Assembly: GCA_943704425.1 (NCBI GenBank)
Contig: CALSCP010002792.1
Span: 53,627 to 117,626 of the forward strand
DNA length: 64,000 nt
From: Ministeria vibrans ATCC 50519
Taxonomy: Eukaryota; Opisthokonta; Filasterea
Reading direction: 5' to 3'
Each line of letters starts with the position of its first letter. Position 1 is the stretch's first letter. The position numbers were made by a program, and so were the translations under genes. Positions 12,391-24,558 of the stretch are shown here, in pieces. The notes beneath the pieces were generated by a model. That model was not told the origin of the DNA. It saw only the letters and a program-made list of their open reading frames with translations, and searched no databases.

Positions 12391-15058
12391 TCAACTGATG
12401 TCAATGTGAGAGATCTCAACGACCAAATCGGCGAAGCTGGGACGCGCAATGACATCCTGGCGCCAACAGCGTTGCATGAGGTGCATGAGCTCACTGGGCA
12501 TGGTGCGGTCGAGCGCGTTGGTGCTCGGGCGCGACCCATTGAGCACCGCTGCAACAATCTCGCGTGGACGTGTCATTTCGGCAAACGGTAAGTGCGGACG
12601 ACATCCCATTTCCTATATTTTACAACAACAACGACAACGACACAAATAAATATATACATAACATATAATTATGCTCCGTGTCTATTATTTTCTCCTGATC
12701 GTCGATTATACTCACCCAAATAACCACGCCAAAAGAGTACACGTCGCTAGCGGGCAGAAAGTTGTGCTCTGAGAGCACTTCAGGGGCGGTCCAAGGCAGA
12801 GCAGGCTCAATACCTGGCCTCCCTAGCACAGAAGCGCCACGTACACGCGGTACCTGCACCGACGATCGGCCCAACGGTGAAGAGTCACCCCCTCCACCTC
12901 CACCACCGCTGCTGCTACTCCCAGCTGCACCATGCGACGAAGAGATGAGGGGTTGTCGAAGATTGTCCTCGTCGTGATCGTATACGGTGACAAGATTAGT
13001 CAGCTCAAGGTTGCGCGAGCCAACACGTAGTGTCTCCACCATCTCGACCAGGCCACAGTCCCCGACCAGCACTGTCCATCTACGAAAAAAAAATCATTTC
13101 AGCGCCTGTTCCCACCTTTATCATTTTGTTTCCTTCTCTTTTCTCTCTCACTTTGTCTCTCTCTCTCTCTATCACTTTGTTTCTTTCTCCTCTCTCTCTA
13201 TCACTTTGTTTCTTTCTCCTCTCTCTCTACCACTTTGTTTCTTTCTCCTCCCTCTATCTATAACTTTGTTTCTTTCTCCTCCCTCTCTCTATCACATTGT
13301 TTCTTTCTCCTCTCTCTCTCTCTCCTTACGACGCGTCAATGTAGAGGGAGGTACAGCGAAGTTCGCGGTGTAGGACGGGCGGTGAACACTGATGAAGGTA
13401 ACGCATGCCACGGGCAGCGTCGTGGAGCATGCGGGTGCGCAGGGCCCAAGACACGTCGCGGGTGGTGTCATTGAGCAGCGCACGCACATTGCCATTTAGC
13501 GGACGGTCAAACACAAAGAAGCGATGTGCCTCGTCAAAGGCGCCCGTTCCGAAAAACTTCAATACATTGCGGTGCGACAGTGACACGAGCAGCGCTGCCT
13601 CACTGATAAAGTGCGCTGGGAGATCGTGGATGCGAGGAGCAATGTGCTCGTCAATGACACGCACAATGACGGTATTCGCCTCGTAGAGACCCAACCAAAC
13701 GTCGCCAAATGACGAGCGACCCACCTTCTCGCTCAGCGCCACATCACGCGACGAGATGCGCCAATTGCTCACCAACGGTCCACCATCAGCAATGGTTTCT
13801 TCGTCGTCGTCGGGCACTTGACTGGGTGCACGGTTTCGTGCCTGACGCGCAAATGCCGGGAGAGCATTGCGCTGCTGACGCTTGTAGGCGACAAAGCAAA
13901 AGGCAAGAGCGCCCACGACGATGAATAAAATGGCAACGGATAGACCGATGATGAGGCCTTGGTGAGCCCACAGAAAACTACAGTCGGAACTGAGGGGTCC
14001 TGAGCAGCCATGCGAGCACGAGGAGCTGCACTGAGCACACGAGTTGGGTCCGCTGCGATACGAGTGGTCGGGACACGACGTCACACACGACGGCCCATAG
14101 AGACCCTGAAATGACAAGTAGCCACGCTGGCACTCGCACACGGGCACAGTCACGCCAAGATCGTTCTGAGTGTAGATGCAGGAGCCATATGGATCGCAAG
14201 GGGACGACGCACACGACACGACATAGGCACATCCAGGACCACTGAGACCCTGTGGACAGCACTCGGTGGGGCCGGGTCCCGAACATGTCACAGGTACAAC
14301 ATCGGCAAACGACGCCGACGTGAGACAACCCAGATCGCACACAGTGCATCCAGAGGGAAACGTGCCATAGGTCCCTGCTGGACAAATGGGCCCAGGAAAA
14401 GGATTCTAAATTTTACAAGGCGGAAATACGAAGAATAAAAATAAGAATATATTTTGAGAGACCGTTTTGAGAGCCGTACTCCTGTAAGAACAACGGTGCG
14501 GGGACCCAGAGCAGCGGCAGGAATGCTAGTCAACTGTTGGAATACAAAGACCACAGCAACAACAACAACAACAACAAAAAAAAAAGATCCACGATGAAGG
14601 TAAGAGGAAGCGGAACAGTGTGCAGTATGATGCGTACGCGATTGTTTGCAAGATCAAGCAGGCTTTTGGCGTGGATTGCATCATTTACCGCCTCCACTGT
14701 CAGGAAATTGTCGCTATGCAGGTTTAAATTATGGTCAGAAACAAAATCAGAATGGAGACAAAAGACGTACTTGAGGACGGCAGTGTCAAGAGAAACGAGG
14801 GACGAGAGAAAATCTGTCTCGTTGAGACGATTGCCACTGAGATAAATGCTCTGCAGATGGGGCATGATAAAGAAGGCAGTACTGGCAATGGAGCTAATGT
14901 TGTTAAAGGTCGCCGAGAAGGTCGTGAGCTGGTAGTTAGGGCCCGCATACGGACCAAACACTGTGCCCAGCGACAACAGCCGGTTGTGGTCTAAAAGGAG
15001 AAGAGTATGAGCCAACAGATCACACACAATATACGCACAAAGCACACATATATACTAC

Positions 15059-15096
<38 letters not shown>

Positions 15097-15127
15097 TAAT
15101 AATAATAAAAATAATAATAATAATAAT

Positions 15128-15163
<36 letters not shown>

Positions 15164-17064
15164 GTATAATTATATTTATAAATAATTTATTTTTATTATA
15201 ATTATAATTATTATAAATATATTATTATACTACGCACACACATGTATAATCACATATATCCTCTGTATCACTTTGAATGTATCGCGTACCGAGAGTAAGA
15301 ATGCGCAGACGAGTGAGAGGAGCAAAGACACTGTCAACAAGTGTCGTGACTAGATTTCCCGAGAGGTCGAGAATCTCAAGACTGAGCATGTTGGAGAAGA
15401 CCGACTCATCAAGCGATGAGTCGTCCAGGGCGTTGTTGGAGAGCGATAGAATCTTCAGGTCTGAAAAAGAGAAAAATTGATATTAATAAAGAAATAAAAT
15501 TAAATAATAATTATAATAAGGTGAGAGTCGTACTCGAAAATTGATCAAAGACGTCGGGGACAAAGGATGTGATAGAACAGCCTGTGAGGAGGAGAGTGGT
15601 GAGGTTGTGTTGGCTGGCAAAGAGATCGCGCGGAGACATAAAGGTGATGCCACGGTTATTGGCCATGGCGAGGAGGTTGAGGTGAACGAGGGAGGCGAAG
15701 GGAGATGCGGAGAGAAAAGCGTCGTCAAAGAAGTTGTGGCTCATGTTAAGGTGTTGTAGCTGGACGAGGGGTGCGAAGATGGATGCGTTTGTGTTTGCGA
15801 GTTGGTTGCGCGAGATGTCGAGCAGACGCAGTTGTGTGGTGCTGTCGAAGAAGCCGCTGGGGAGCACACTGATGCGTTGCTCTTGCAGGAATAGCATCTC
15901 GAGGTTGACAAGACCCTTCAGGAGGGTTGGTGGCACGTAGTTGAGGGAGGCGACAGAGAGATCAACGATGCGCAAAAGTGGGGTGCTCTGGAGAAGGGTC
16001 GCCGGCACACTGGCATTGGCAAAGTTGTTGCCCACGAGCTCAAGGTGCTCAAGTTGTGAGGTATGAGCAAAGAGCGAGTCAGACAAGTGGGTGAGGCCCG
16101 TCGAGGCGAGGTAGGCGTACTGCAAGGCGACGAGCGGATCAAACACACCCAAAGGCAGACCTGTGGCCAGCTTTGAGAATTCCAGGCTGAGAATGGTCAG
16201 TTTGGCGAGGCCTTGGAAGGTCTGAGGCTCAAGCGCAAGGGTCGGACAGGTCGTGACAACAAGTGTCTGCAGGTTGGTGAGAGAGGCGAACATGTTGGCG
16301 GGAAGGTAGGTGAGCGACGAGGGTAAGTAAAGGTTCACGAGAGCGGCAAGATCGCTGCTGAAGAAGGCGCTTGTGATGTTGACGAGCCCCGTGTGTCGCA
16401 AGTCAAGGTATTGCAGGCTTGTAAGAGTCGCACCAAATGTGGTGGTCGGCGCGAGTTCAACAAAGTTGAGATTGAGACGCTCGAGGTTGACGAGCCCATT
16501 GAAGACGGATGTATCGAGAGGCCTGGTCAGACGCGACGTTGCATTGATCACACGAAAGCCGCCCATGGAGAGTTGCTGAAGGGTCGAGGCAACGGGTGTA
16601 AATGTGCCGGGAGCCAGCGAAGGGGTGAGGGCAGCATCCAAGTCGAGCATTTGAAGTTTTGAGGTGGCACCAAACGAAGTGGAGTCGAACGGGGGCAGAG
16701 AGAGACCACCGACGCCGAGGTGCTCAAGGGACGCACCGAGCTCCTGAAAGAAGCTCCAGCTTGTGATGTTCAAGTCAAAGTTGTAGTTGAGGTTGAGGTA
16801 GGAGAGCTGCGGAGCGGCCGACAGCGAGTTGAGTAGGGTGAGTTTGGACGCGCGCACGTCGAGTGTGGTGAGCGCCGGGAGGGGCAGCGACGGCAGGGTT
16901 TCCAACTGGGAGTAGCTCATATTCAGGGATACGAGCGCGCTGAGACCCGTAAAGAGCGACGACTGGAGTGTCGTGAACTGAGAGGAGAGGGGAAGAAAAA
17001 AAAAATCACGTTGTGCACAGAATTATTATGGGGGAAGTTGTGAGAATGTGGATGACACACTGAC

Positions 17065-17100
<36 letters not shown>

Positions 17101-17478
17101 GACATAAGGAGAGAAAGGACTTACCGTGGAGTAGGAGAGGTTGAGGTGCTGGAGCGGGAGGCCGCTGAAGGCAGCGTCGCTGATGGACGAGAGCGTGTTG
17201 AAGGACAAGTCTAAGACTTGCACTTTGGTGGCGGGAAAGAGCGCGTTCTTGTTGAGCGTCGCAATCGCATTGAGCGACAGGTTGACCATGAGCGCCTCCT
17301 TGGGGAAGGCGACGGCGTCGAGGTTGACAATGCCGCGTCCAACGCAGTTGACCGTTGTCTTGTCAGCCGAGCACTCGCACAGCTGCTCGCATGCGTCGCG
17401 CGTGACGTCCGCATGCACCATCACGGCGCCCACGATCAATGCGCCTATCGCAATCACGCGAATCGAGACGCGCTTCAT
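12391..17478 (-). CDS. LRR/Cys-rich receptor with degenerate kinase domain
   Basis: Nine exons (17478-17125, 16977-15534, 15460-15290, 14990-14771, 14713-14638, 14533-14480, 14405-13330, 13079-12716, 12612-12391) join in phase to 1326 residues. A signal peptide (MKRVSIRVIAIGALIVGAVM) and Cys cap precede a long array of leucine-rich repeats (to about residue 775). A Cys-rich EGF-like segment, one membrane helix (around residue 925) and a tyrosine-kinase-like domain (about 990-1326) follow. The glycine loop (GRSSFGDVW), APE motif and a WEMG...PFAEM segment are present. However the beta-3 Lys is Arg (VIVRVID), HRD is HRE (VLHRELRCTS) and DFG is DCG (VGDCGL). Catalytic activity is therefore doubtful; this looks like a pseudokinase receptor. 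A Ser/Gly-rich insert lies between DCG and APE. Introns hold several microsatellites, but phases and LRR register are continuous across them. Confidence 0.85.
13110..13330. repeat. Intronic CT-rich minisatellite
   Basis: Five or so copies of a roughly 30 bp unit, TATCACTTTGTTTCTTTCTC plus a short CT run, fill the intron between the last two-thirds of the receptor kinase domain. On the sense strand of the host gene it is purine-rich. The same core recurs in other introns of the window. Confidence 0.8.
15056..15232. repeat. (ATA/ATT)n AT-rich microsatellite
   Basis: Imperfect trinucleotide ATA/ATT repeat inside the intron 14991-15289 of the LRR receptor gene. Exons on both sides continue the same LRR register. 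Confidence 0.8.
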
Positions 17479-17619
17479 TGACGATGGGATGCCAAGCAAA
17501 TTTTGTTATTTTGATTATCTTGCTCATCCCAATCAAATTAACCACCAAAACACTCATCTTCATACTCTGATTGACGGGAGGGCATTAGAGCATTCCCTTA
17601 TCCCTTAGGTCCTAGCACT
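17479..17619. promoter_or_regulatory. Divergent promoter region LRR receptor / glycerol kinase
   Basis: Only 141 bp separate two divergent start codons. The sequence is moderately AT-rich and contains a CCAAT in TCCCAATCAAA. No TATA box is evident. Confidence 0.45.
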
Positions 17620-18242
17620 ATGAAACTTGTCGGCGCTGTGGATCAGGGCACGTCGAGCAGTCGATTCATTCTGTTCGACATGGACTCGGCGACAATTGTG
17701 GGCTCGCACAACGTCCTTTTGCCGCAAATTCAACCTCGCGAAGGGTACGGGAGTATTGTCTGCTGCTTTCCATCAGGGTGTCCATGTTGCAAAATGAGCC
17801 TACACTTGTTTTGTGCGGTTTTTATATCTGTTTATGGTTCTTCTCTCGTCAGATGGGTAGAACACGATCCGGAGGTGATCTTTGAGCATGTGCTGGAGTG
17901 CATTGAGAGAGCTGTGGAGAAGGCAGGGGTCAAGGCGAGCGATGTGCTATCGATTGGTGTGACGAATCAGCGCGAGACGACCGTTGTGTGGGATCGTGAG
18001 ACGGGCCGGGCGCTGCATAACGCCATTGTGTGGCTCGGTACGATGCCATTCCTGTCGTCTCTCAATCACTTTGCCTCTCTCTCTCTCTATCACCTTGTCT
18101 CTCTTTCTTACTTTGTCTCTCTCTATCACTTTGTCTTTATCACTTTGTCTCTCTTTGTCACTTTGTCTCTCTTTGTCACTTTGTCTCTCTCTATCACTCT
18201 CTCTCTCTATCTCTCTCTCTGTATCACTTTGTTTCTTTCTCC

Positions 18243-18332
<90 letters not shown>

Positions 18333-20201
18333 GCCTGACTCACGATCGTCTGGCGTGCGTAGACACAAGGACGTCGGACATTGTTGAGTCGCTCACAAAG
18401 CACAGCTCGGGGGGCAAGTATCATCTGTATCCACTGTGTGGCTTGCCTTTGGCAACCTACTTTAGCGCCGTGAAACTGAGATGGCTCTTTGATAATGTCC
18501 CTGAAGGTTTGTAAAAGTTCTTCTGAGTAGCGCGAATTTTTTGTAATACTAAGACACACACACGCACACACATACATACGCATACAGTGCGAGAGGCGGC
18601 GCGTCTGAACCGACTTGCGTTTGGTACCATTGACTCGTGGCTGATCTATCGACTGAGTGGGCGTCAAGTGCACGTAACGGACGTGTCCAATGCGAGTCGG
18701 ACAATGCTGATGAACTTGACGACGTGTGTGTGGGATCGGTCACTGTGTGAGTAAGAGACGGTCTTGGAAGTAAGACTGTTTTTGTCCAACGCATCTGTTT
18801 CTATGTCTACCATAGTTTTTTTGGACTCCCAATGGGCATGCTACCGGAGATATGCTCGAGTGCACAAGTGTACTCGCAAGTTGCGAGTGGCTGTCTCAAG
18901 GGAATCCCTATTAGTGGTGTAAGACAAGGACTATTATATTTGCGACGATGGTGTGCACAACCTGACTTGACTGCGTATAGTGCATCGGAGATCAACAGGC
19001 GGCGCTGCTGGGCCAGTTGTGTGTGACGCCGGGAGCAAGCAAGTGCACGTACGGCACAGGGTGCTTCTTGGCGCGCATCACGGGGACGGCGGGTCCTGAG
19101 CTGGGGGCACACCGCCACGGCCTGCTTGCCACCGTGGCGTTCCAGTTGGGCTCAAGCGCCCGCCCTGTGTTTGCGCTTGAGGGCTCAGTGGCCATTGCGG
19201 GTGCTGCTGTGCGTTGGCTCAAGGACAATTTGGGGCTCATTGCCGAGTCCAGTGAAGTTGGTACGAGGGCCGAATAATTGAGAGTGTTACGAAACTAACA
19301 TGGACTGTAGAGCGACTGGCCAAGGAGGTGGAGGACTCGGCCGGTGTGTTCTTTGTGCCTGCCTTTTCTGGGCTGTTTGCACCTTACTGGCGCGATGATG
19401 CCAGAGGAATCATTGCGGGTGAGACATAGGAGAAGAGAGGAGACTGAGAGAGACAGAGAGAGACCGCGTTTGATTGACACCCGTTTGCAGGTCTGTCGTA
19501 CTACTGCGACCGGCGGCACATCTGTCGAGCTGTGCTTGAGGCAGTGAGCTTTCAGTGCTGTGAGATCTTTGAGGCGATGGCGGAGTGCTGTGGTGACACT
19601 GTGGAGCACCATGGGGACGCAGTGCTTAAGGTAGGGTGGGAGAGGCAGGGGAGTGCGGTGCTGATGCTCGTATGTAGGTGGATGGGGGAATGACTGTGAA
19701 CGACACTTTGATGCAGATTCAGGCGAATGCACTTGGGAAGACTGTTGGTAGGAAGACACAAGGATGAGACACAGGCGACGTGATACGATTTGTGATTTAT
19801 AGCGCGACCACACATGACGGAATCGACGTCACTGGGGGCAGCAATTGCAAGTGCGATTGGCAGTGGGGTGTTTTCGGGAGCAGACGAGGCCGTGGGGGTG
19901 CTGGGGCGTCATCTGGGGCGGGATGAGTTTGAAGCAACGGAGACGGGCGAGGACGGTCGGCAGAGGCGCATGCGGTGGTGGCGTATGGCAGTACAAAGGT
20001 CCATGGGCTGGGCCGCACCTGAGCCCCCCGCACTCTCTCTGGTGCGCACCCACACTCACTTACTGTTAACTTACTCACTCCTTCACTCTATAGGGCTCTG
20101 ATGTCTCTGTGCCAGTGCGCTCCTCCCTCTCCTTTGCGCTTCCTTTCCTTCTCGGTGTCTCTCTGACCCTCTCTGTCTTTCTCCTCCGCTCATCGCGTTA
20201 A
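17620..20201 (+). CDS. GK: Glycerol kinase with C-terminal hydrophobic tail
   Basis: Eleven exons (17620-17744, 17853-18037, 18363-18506, 18588-18750, 18816-18918, 18981-19260, 19311-19418, 19491-19630, 19678-19747, 19803-20041, 20094-20201) join in phase to 554 residues. FGGY-kinase landmarks are clear: [10 protein letters not shown] at the start, [42 protein letters not shown], and VDGGMTVND near the C-terminal ATP site. It phosphorylates glycerol to glycerol 3-phosphate. The last exon encodes a tail of about 25 hydrophobic residues ([19 protein letters not shown]), reminiscent of the membrane-anchoring tail of animal GK isoforms at the mitochondrial outer membrane. The stop codon lies in the first copy of a 110 bp tandem duplication. 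Exon 4 was ended at a GTAAGA donor because that alone keeps the DFFGLPMG frame. Confidence 0.93.
18060..18330. repeat. (CT)n and TATCACTTTGTCTC-type intronic repeat
   Basis: Irregular copies of TATCACTTTGTCTCTCT grade into a pure (CT)n run inside glycerol kinase intron 18038-18362. Exon phase and homology are continuous across it. Confidence 0.85.
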
Positions 20202-20400
20202 TCCGACTTTTTCCCTCTTTGTTTGTTTTGTTTTTATAAAGCAATCATACCCGTTCATTAATAGAAAAATATAATAATCATGATAATTCACTCCTCCGCT
20301 CATCGCGTTAATCCGACTTTTTCCCTCTTTGTTTGTTTTGTTTTTATAAAGCAATCGTACCCGTTCATTAATAGAAAAATATAATAATCATGATAATTCA
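20181..20400. repeat. Perfect-length 110 bp tandem duplication
   Basis: 20181-20290 and 20291-20400 are the same 110 bp with one difference (GCAATCATAC versus GCAATCGTAC). The first copy contains the last six codons and stop of glycerol kinase and its 3' flank with TTTTTATAAA; the second repeats this in the intergenic space. Confidence 0.95.
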
Positions 20401-20586
20401 CAAATCGTCTCACTTGTCCATTACTCCCCACTCTTTCTCTCTTCTTGCTTCCTCCTTTCTTTCTATTCTCTGTCATTCTCTCCCTTTCTTTCTCCGCCTC
20501 TGTCTCGAGAGAGAACCTGTCCTCTCTCACACGCGCCGCTCTTTTTTCAACTTCTCTTTCTCTCTCATTGATTTGGCCATCTCTCC

Positions 20587-21943
20587 TCAGTTGGTCTTTG
20601 CCTTGTCCTTCTTCTTGAAGACATATCGCTTTAGGAACAGCTCCGAGAAGAGGACAAAGTACAGAGCGTACATTGCAATGCCGGATGCAAAGAAGTACGG
20701 GTGCTTCTGCCCCTGCGGGTCGCTCTTGTCCATGTACGCCACAACCTGAAATCACCCACACGTCACGCACACAGACGAAGCTTTGATTGTTTGGGCTTAC
20801 TTGGAAGTACATTCCGCCAACCATTTGCACAATCTGGGCAAACGTAATGAAGAGCGCCGCCACTCGCACGCCAGTGATGCCAATGGCGTTCAAAGCATAG
20901 TATCCGTACATGATAGAGTGCACCACGACGTTCATGCAAGCAAACTGCGTTGCATAGGGATGCCCAAAAACTGTAAAATAATAATAGAAAAATAATACAT
21001 CAAGTCAGATTGGACGGTTTTTAGAAGAGGTTATCTCTGTCCTTGACTTACTCGACCCATACCAACAGTAGGCCATGGTGAGAATGTGGTGCATCCAATG
21101 TAATTTGATCAGCGGCTTCTTTCGCAACACAATCAGAATGGTGTCGAAAAATTCGAACACCTTATGTCATCGAAACAGTCACACACAAAATGAAAACATT
21201 CGTTAACACAACTCCCAAAAAAAATAAGAGCCATTTCGCTCGCATACCTTTGACATGTTGAACACAGCAACATACCAATGCGATGGGAACTCTTCCATCC
21301 ACTTGTAAGCGGTCGTTTTTCCTCCAACGTTCTCAAACTGACCAGAACACAAAAAAACCCCATTGTTATTATTAGTTAGGCACATCAATTGAGCAATGGA
21401 AGTTTGAAACAAGCAAGACGCAGCTTGAAACACTCGAAAACGTTGGTGTTTGGGAGTTGCTACACTACTATGGGCGAAGACGGGCACGATGCCGTGAAAA
21501 AAAAGCATCTCATCCGAAAAGGAGAGAAAGAGAGAGAAAAAAAAAAAGAGCAAAAGAAGAAAAGAGAAAAAGACAAAAGTACCTGGAAGAGACAGTAGGG
21601 TACCAAGTGGATGGCACAGACGATAGAGAAGAGACACAGGAGGACGTTCCAGATGAATAGAAGGGGCTTCAAGTCAAAGGGAGTCCGGTTGTGCATGATA
21701 TGCTTCAAGCCGAACACAACAGGGACATACAGGACTGCGCAGGCGGCCACGGGCACCTGGTAGTCGCCAAAGAAGTCTGTGCGCCCCCAAGAAGAAGGCG
21801 ATCGTGCGTCTTAGAAGTGGCAGTGCGATAAACAGCAAACAAAGGAAAAGCGAACCTTCTGAAAATGCCAAGTACGTCGATTGGTTGTTTGCAAACACCT
21901 CATGGGGGTGCACAACTGCCTTGTACAAGTCAATTTGATCCAT
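20587..21943 (-). CDS. ELO-family fatty-acid elongase (3-ketoacyl-CoA synthase)
   Basis: Six exons (21943-21856, 21776-21583, 21337-21248, 21160-21052, 20970-20801, 20745-20587) join in phase to 269 residues, the usual ELO length. The ELO family signature is present: the upstream KVFEFFDTILIVLRKKPL segment and the histidine box LHWMHH in the fourth exon, followed by MNVVVHSIMYGYY. About seven hydrophobic segments are visible and the C-terminus is lysine-rich (KKKDKAKTN), consistent with ER retention. It catalyses the condensing step of very-long-chain fatty-acid elongation at the ER. Substrate preference cannot be read from this. Convergent with glycerol kinase; divergent from BBS6. Confidence 0.92.
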
Positions 21944-22193
21944 TATTGATAAAAAATTTAAAGTTTAAACAGACAACAGACCATTGTCAATTTTGTCAAA
22001 TAGTCAATCCAAATTCCAATCCCTGTCCAAAGGCCTAGCCTCCTTACTACCAAGTCCTAGGACACGAAATAACGCAATGAAGAGTAATACAATGCAACGT
22101 AAGTCGACAATATGATTAATAATCAATCAATGCAATGATTGTTATTATTGACTAATTTGACTTATTATTATTGTTATTGAGCTTATTCTGTGA
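21944..22193. promoter_or_regulatory. Divergent promoter region ELO / BBS6
   Basis: 250 bp of AT-rich DNA lie between the divergent starts. A CCAAT in TTCCAATCCC is present. Nothing else is recognisable. Confidence 0.4.
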
Positions 22194-23861
22194 ATGCGTC
22201 TCAGCGCATTATGCGCACAAGCTTATGGACCCCGTGCCGAGTACGATTTAAACACTAAACCGCCCTATTCGAGTGAAAATCCAGTGAGGCTGTCTCACAT
22301 TTCCCTGTTCCCCAGGGTGATTTGTCTTGTGAGCGACGAGAATGAGGCGGCGCTCAGCACAAGCAGTGGTGAACGGCTCTTTCCCTTTGTGCGTGCTCGT
22401 CTGCCGCTCGTGTCGCAGCTCATTGTTGACGTGGGTATCCGCCAGGTGGAGCAGTGCGGCGACGGAGGACTGCTTGCCACTGGGCTGTGTGCTGCTCTGG
22501 TCGAGGAGATGCCAAGACATCCGTGCGCCTCCACTGCAGCACTCTACTCCCTCGCTGCAACCATAGCCTCCGAGCAAACCGATGCACCGCCGTACGCAGA
22601 TGGTGCTGCCTTTCAGCGCTGTGACGGCGCACGCGACATGATTGCTGTGTAGGGCAAGACACAAGCAGACAGACTACACTCATTTCATCATTTCAATCAG
22701 TGTCGCAGGCGTTGTGGGATCCCATCGAAATGTCTGCCGCTTTATGACAGACGAGGACGTGGCGCACGTATCGACTATGATTGTCAAGGCGTTTGTCAGC
22801 GCCATCGACGAACGGTTCGCCACGCCCATGGTACGTTTCGTTCCGGTCTCGCCATCGGCCGACTCGACACTGCTTCGGGTGCTTGATGGCCTTCTCGTCG
22901 ACCGACCACCCCCACGTGTTAATGATATATCTCCACCTCCGCCACACGAGGGTCTTTCAGTAGCGCTCTTTTCGGCGTCGCTCGCGGGCGATTGGGAGGG
23001 CGCAGAGCGCGAGTTGGCCCTAAGGCAAGCCAGTGTGCAGGTGGAAGGGACCCGAGCACGTCTGGAGCCTGCACTGCTCGCCCGCCTACTGCACATTGCC
23101 GACTCACTTGTGCACTGTGGCTGTCGTCTTGTCGCGTACGTCGTTACCCATTTGTTCGTCAAATTTTCGACCGCATCACTTTCAATGGTTGTTCTGAACG
23201 TAGGAGCCAAAAGTGCGTTCATCCGCGCATGCGCCAGCGACTGGTGCACGCCGGGGTGATGGTGCTGGAGCGCTTGTCGGTGCGCCACATGGATGGGATG
23301 GCGCGTGTGAGTGGGGCACGAGTGGTCGGGGACGTGTGGAGCGACGGGGCGTGTGTGTGTTCGGGCAGAGTAGCGTGCGTGTCGCCCTGCCGTGTACCGG
23401 GCGGCGGTGAGCAGACGCTCGTTCAAGGATTCGCTGTGTCGACTGTGCTTGTGGCGGGGGTCGATCGGGCGGCGACCGATGAGCTTGAGCGTCTCTGTGC
23501 GCGAGCAGTACGTGTGCTGCGCTGTGCTCTCGCCCAACCCCGTCTTGTGACCCCCGGTGCCGTCGAAATGTCCATTGCGAAGCGTCTTCGAGAATTCTCG
23601 ACGCGTTCACTGCTCACTCGGGATGATGCAGCGCGCTACAGCGGCGCGTCCCTTGCCGAGTCGCGTGAGACTCTGGAACGTGTTGCGCGCGCACTTGAAC
23701 GTCTTGCCGAACGAGTACAGCCCCATACAATGGAAGAAGACGCCGAAGAGCTGGAGGAGGCTTCTTCTTCTTCGTTCCACGTTCGTGATGTGCACTCGGT
23801 GCGACTCCAAGCCATTTCGAGGGCGCTTGACACTGCTGCTTTCCTCGCGAACACAATGTAA
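22194..23861 (+). CDS. MKKS: BBS6/MKKS chaperonin-like protein
   Basis: Exons 22194-22648, 22701-23135 and 23204-23861 join in phase to 515 residues, close to the usual 570. The fold is a diverged CCT-type chaperonin. Segments that track human MKKS are the CGDGGLLATGLCAALVEE helix, FMTDEDVAHVSTMIVKAF, SVALFSASLAGDW, the CVHPRMRQRLVHAGVMVLER part of the apical domain, and the LVTPGAVEM motif in the position of the chaperonin G-G-G. BBS6 works with BBS10 and BBS12 to assemble the BBSome, the ciliary membrane cargo coat. The first exon may contain a very short retained segment near 22285-22316; the frame is open through it. The start at 22194 is the first ATG in the open frame. Confidence 0.85.
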
Positions 23862-23977
23862 ATAAAACGGTACAGTCATCTAATGTGTATTGGTTAAGCA
23901 TCCACTGTGTCGTAGCGTCCCGAGAGGGTATGTGCGATTGGTTTGCGTGCGCGCTCTTCTCATTCTCTCTCTCTCGC

Positions 23978-24190
23978 TCAAGTTGGTTGACACAACTGTT
24001 GCAGAAGCTCAAGCTTCGCAACGCCAGGAGCGACCTTGTTCGCGGCACAGTACGTCACGAGGTCGTGTGGTCGTGTGAGCATGTTGACCTTCTGCTGTCG
24101 TCGGGTGCTTGCAGCGAAATCGAGCGGAGGATCGGCAGCAACGGTCGTCGAAGGTGTTGCGCGTTTCATTGTTGCAGTGCCTCGCCTCTG
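23978..24190 (-). CDS. Possible last exon of a small unknown gene (SAP-like motif)
   Basis: A minus-strand exon begins after TTTTTTCAG at about 24190 and is open to a TGA at 23978. It ends with a segment resembling a SAP helix-turn-helix (HDLVTYCAANKV...LELLQQL). Upstream, a 24 bp exon-like block near 24447-24471 is bounded by TTTTACAG and CAG|GTATAA. No start codon or homologue is recognised, so this may be a real small gene or chance. It would be divergent from or antisense to the TTLL 5' end. Confidence 0.3.
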   Translation of the reverse strand, partial: QRRGTATMKRATPSTTVAADPPLDFAASTRRQQKVNMLTRPHDLVTYCAANKVAPGVAKLELLQQLCQPT

Positions 24191-24558
24191 AAAAAAGTGT
24201 GTGAGTGAGTGAGCGAGTGTCGCCAGTGGAGAACACACGTGCGCTGATGTTCTAAGCAACGCACGCGCTGTCACATTCAACGTTGGCATTGGGAAGGCCG
24301 TGCACTGAGCAACAGCCGAAGGTTCAATCTTTGCGCGTGAAAAAGGTCGCGTCAAGTGTGTGGCCACAAGAGTGTGCTTGACGCCCCGGATAATCGCGCA
24401 TATGTGAGGTATTCCCAAAAGGAAGGTGGAAGGATGAGTTATACCTGACAATTGACAAAGCGTTGAAACTGTAAAACAATGATTGAAGAGTGGATCGTCC
24501 CCACTCCCCAATTGAATTTCTAACTACTACTGCCAAAGTTCAATACATCGTGTGGGCA

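Noticed and set aside
18224-18673. Glu-Arg and Leu-Ser repeat frames at (CT)n tracts, also at 28591-29100, 52788-53138 and 58094-58474
   Set aside because: Microsatellite translations inside introns of well-supported genes.
17479-22193. CCAAT boxes in several divergent promoters as NF-Y targets
   Set aside because: A pentamer on either strand is expected about once per 500 bp; I did not see clear enrichment or fixed spacing.
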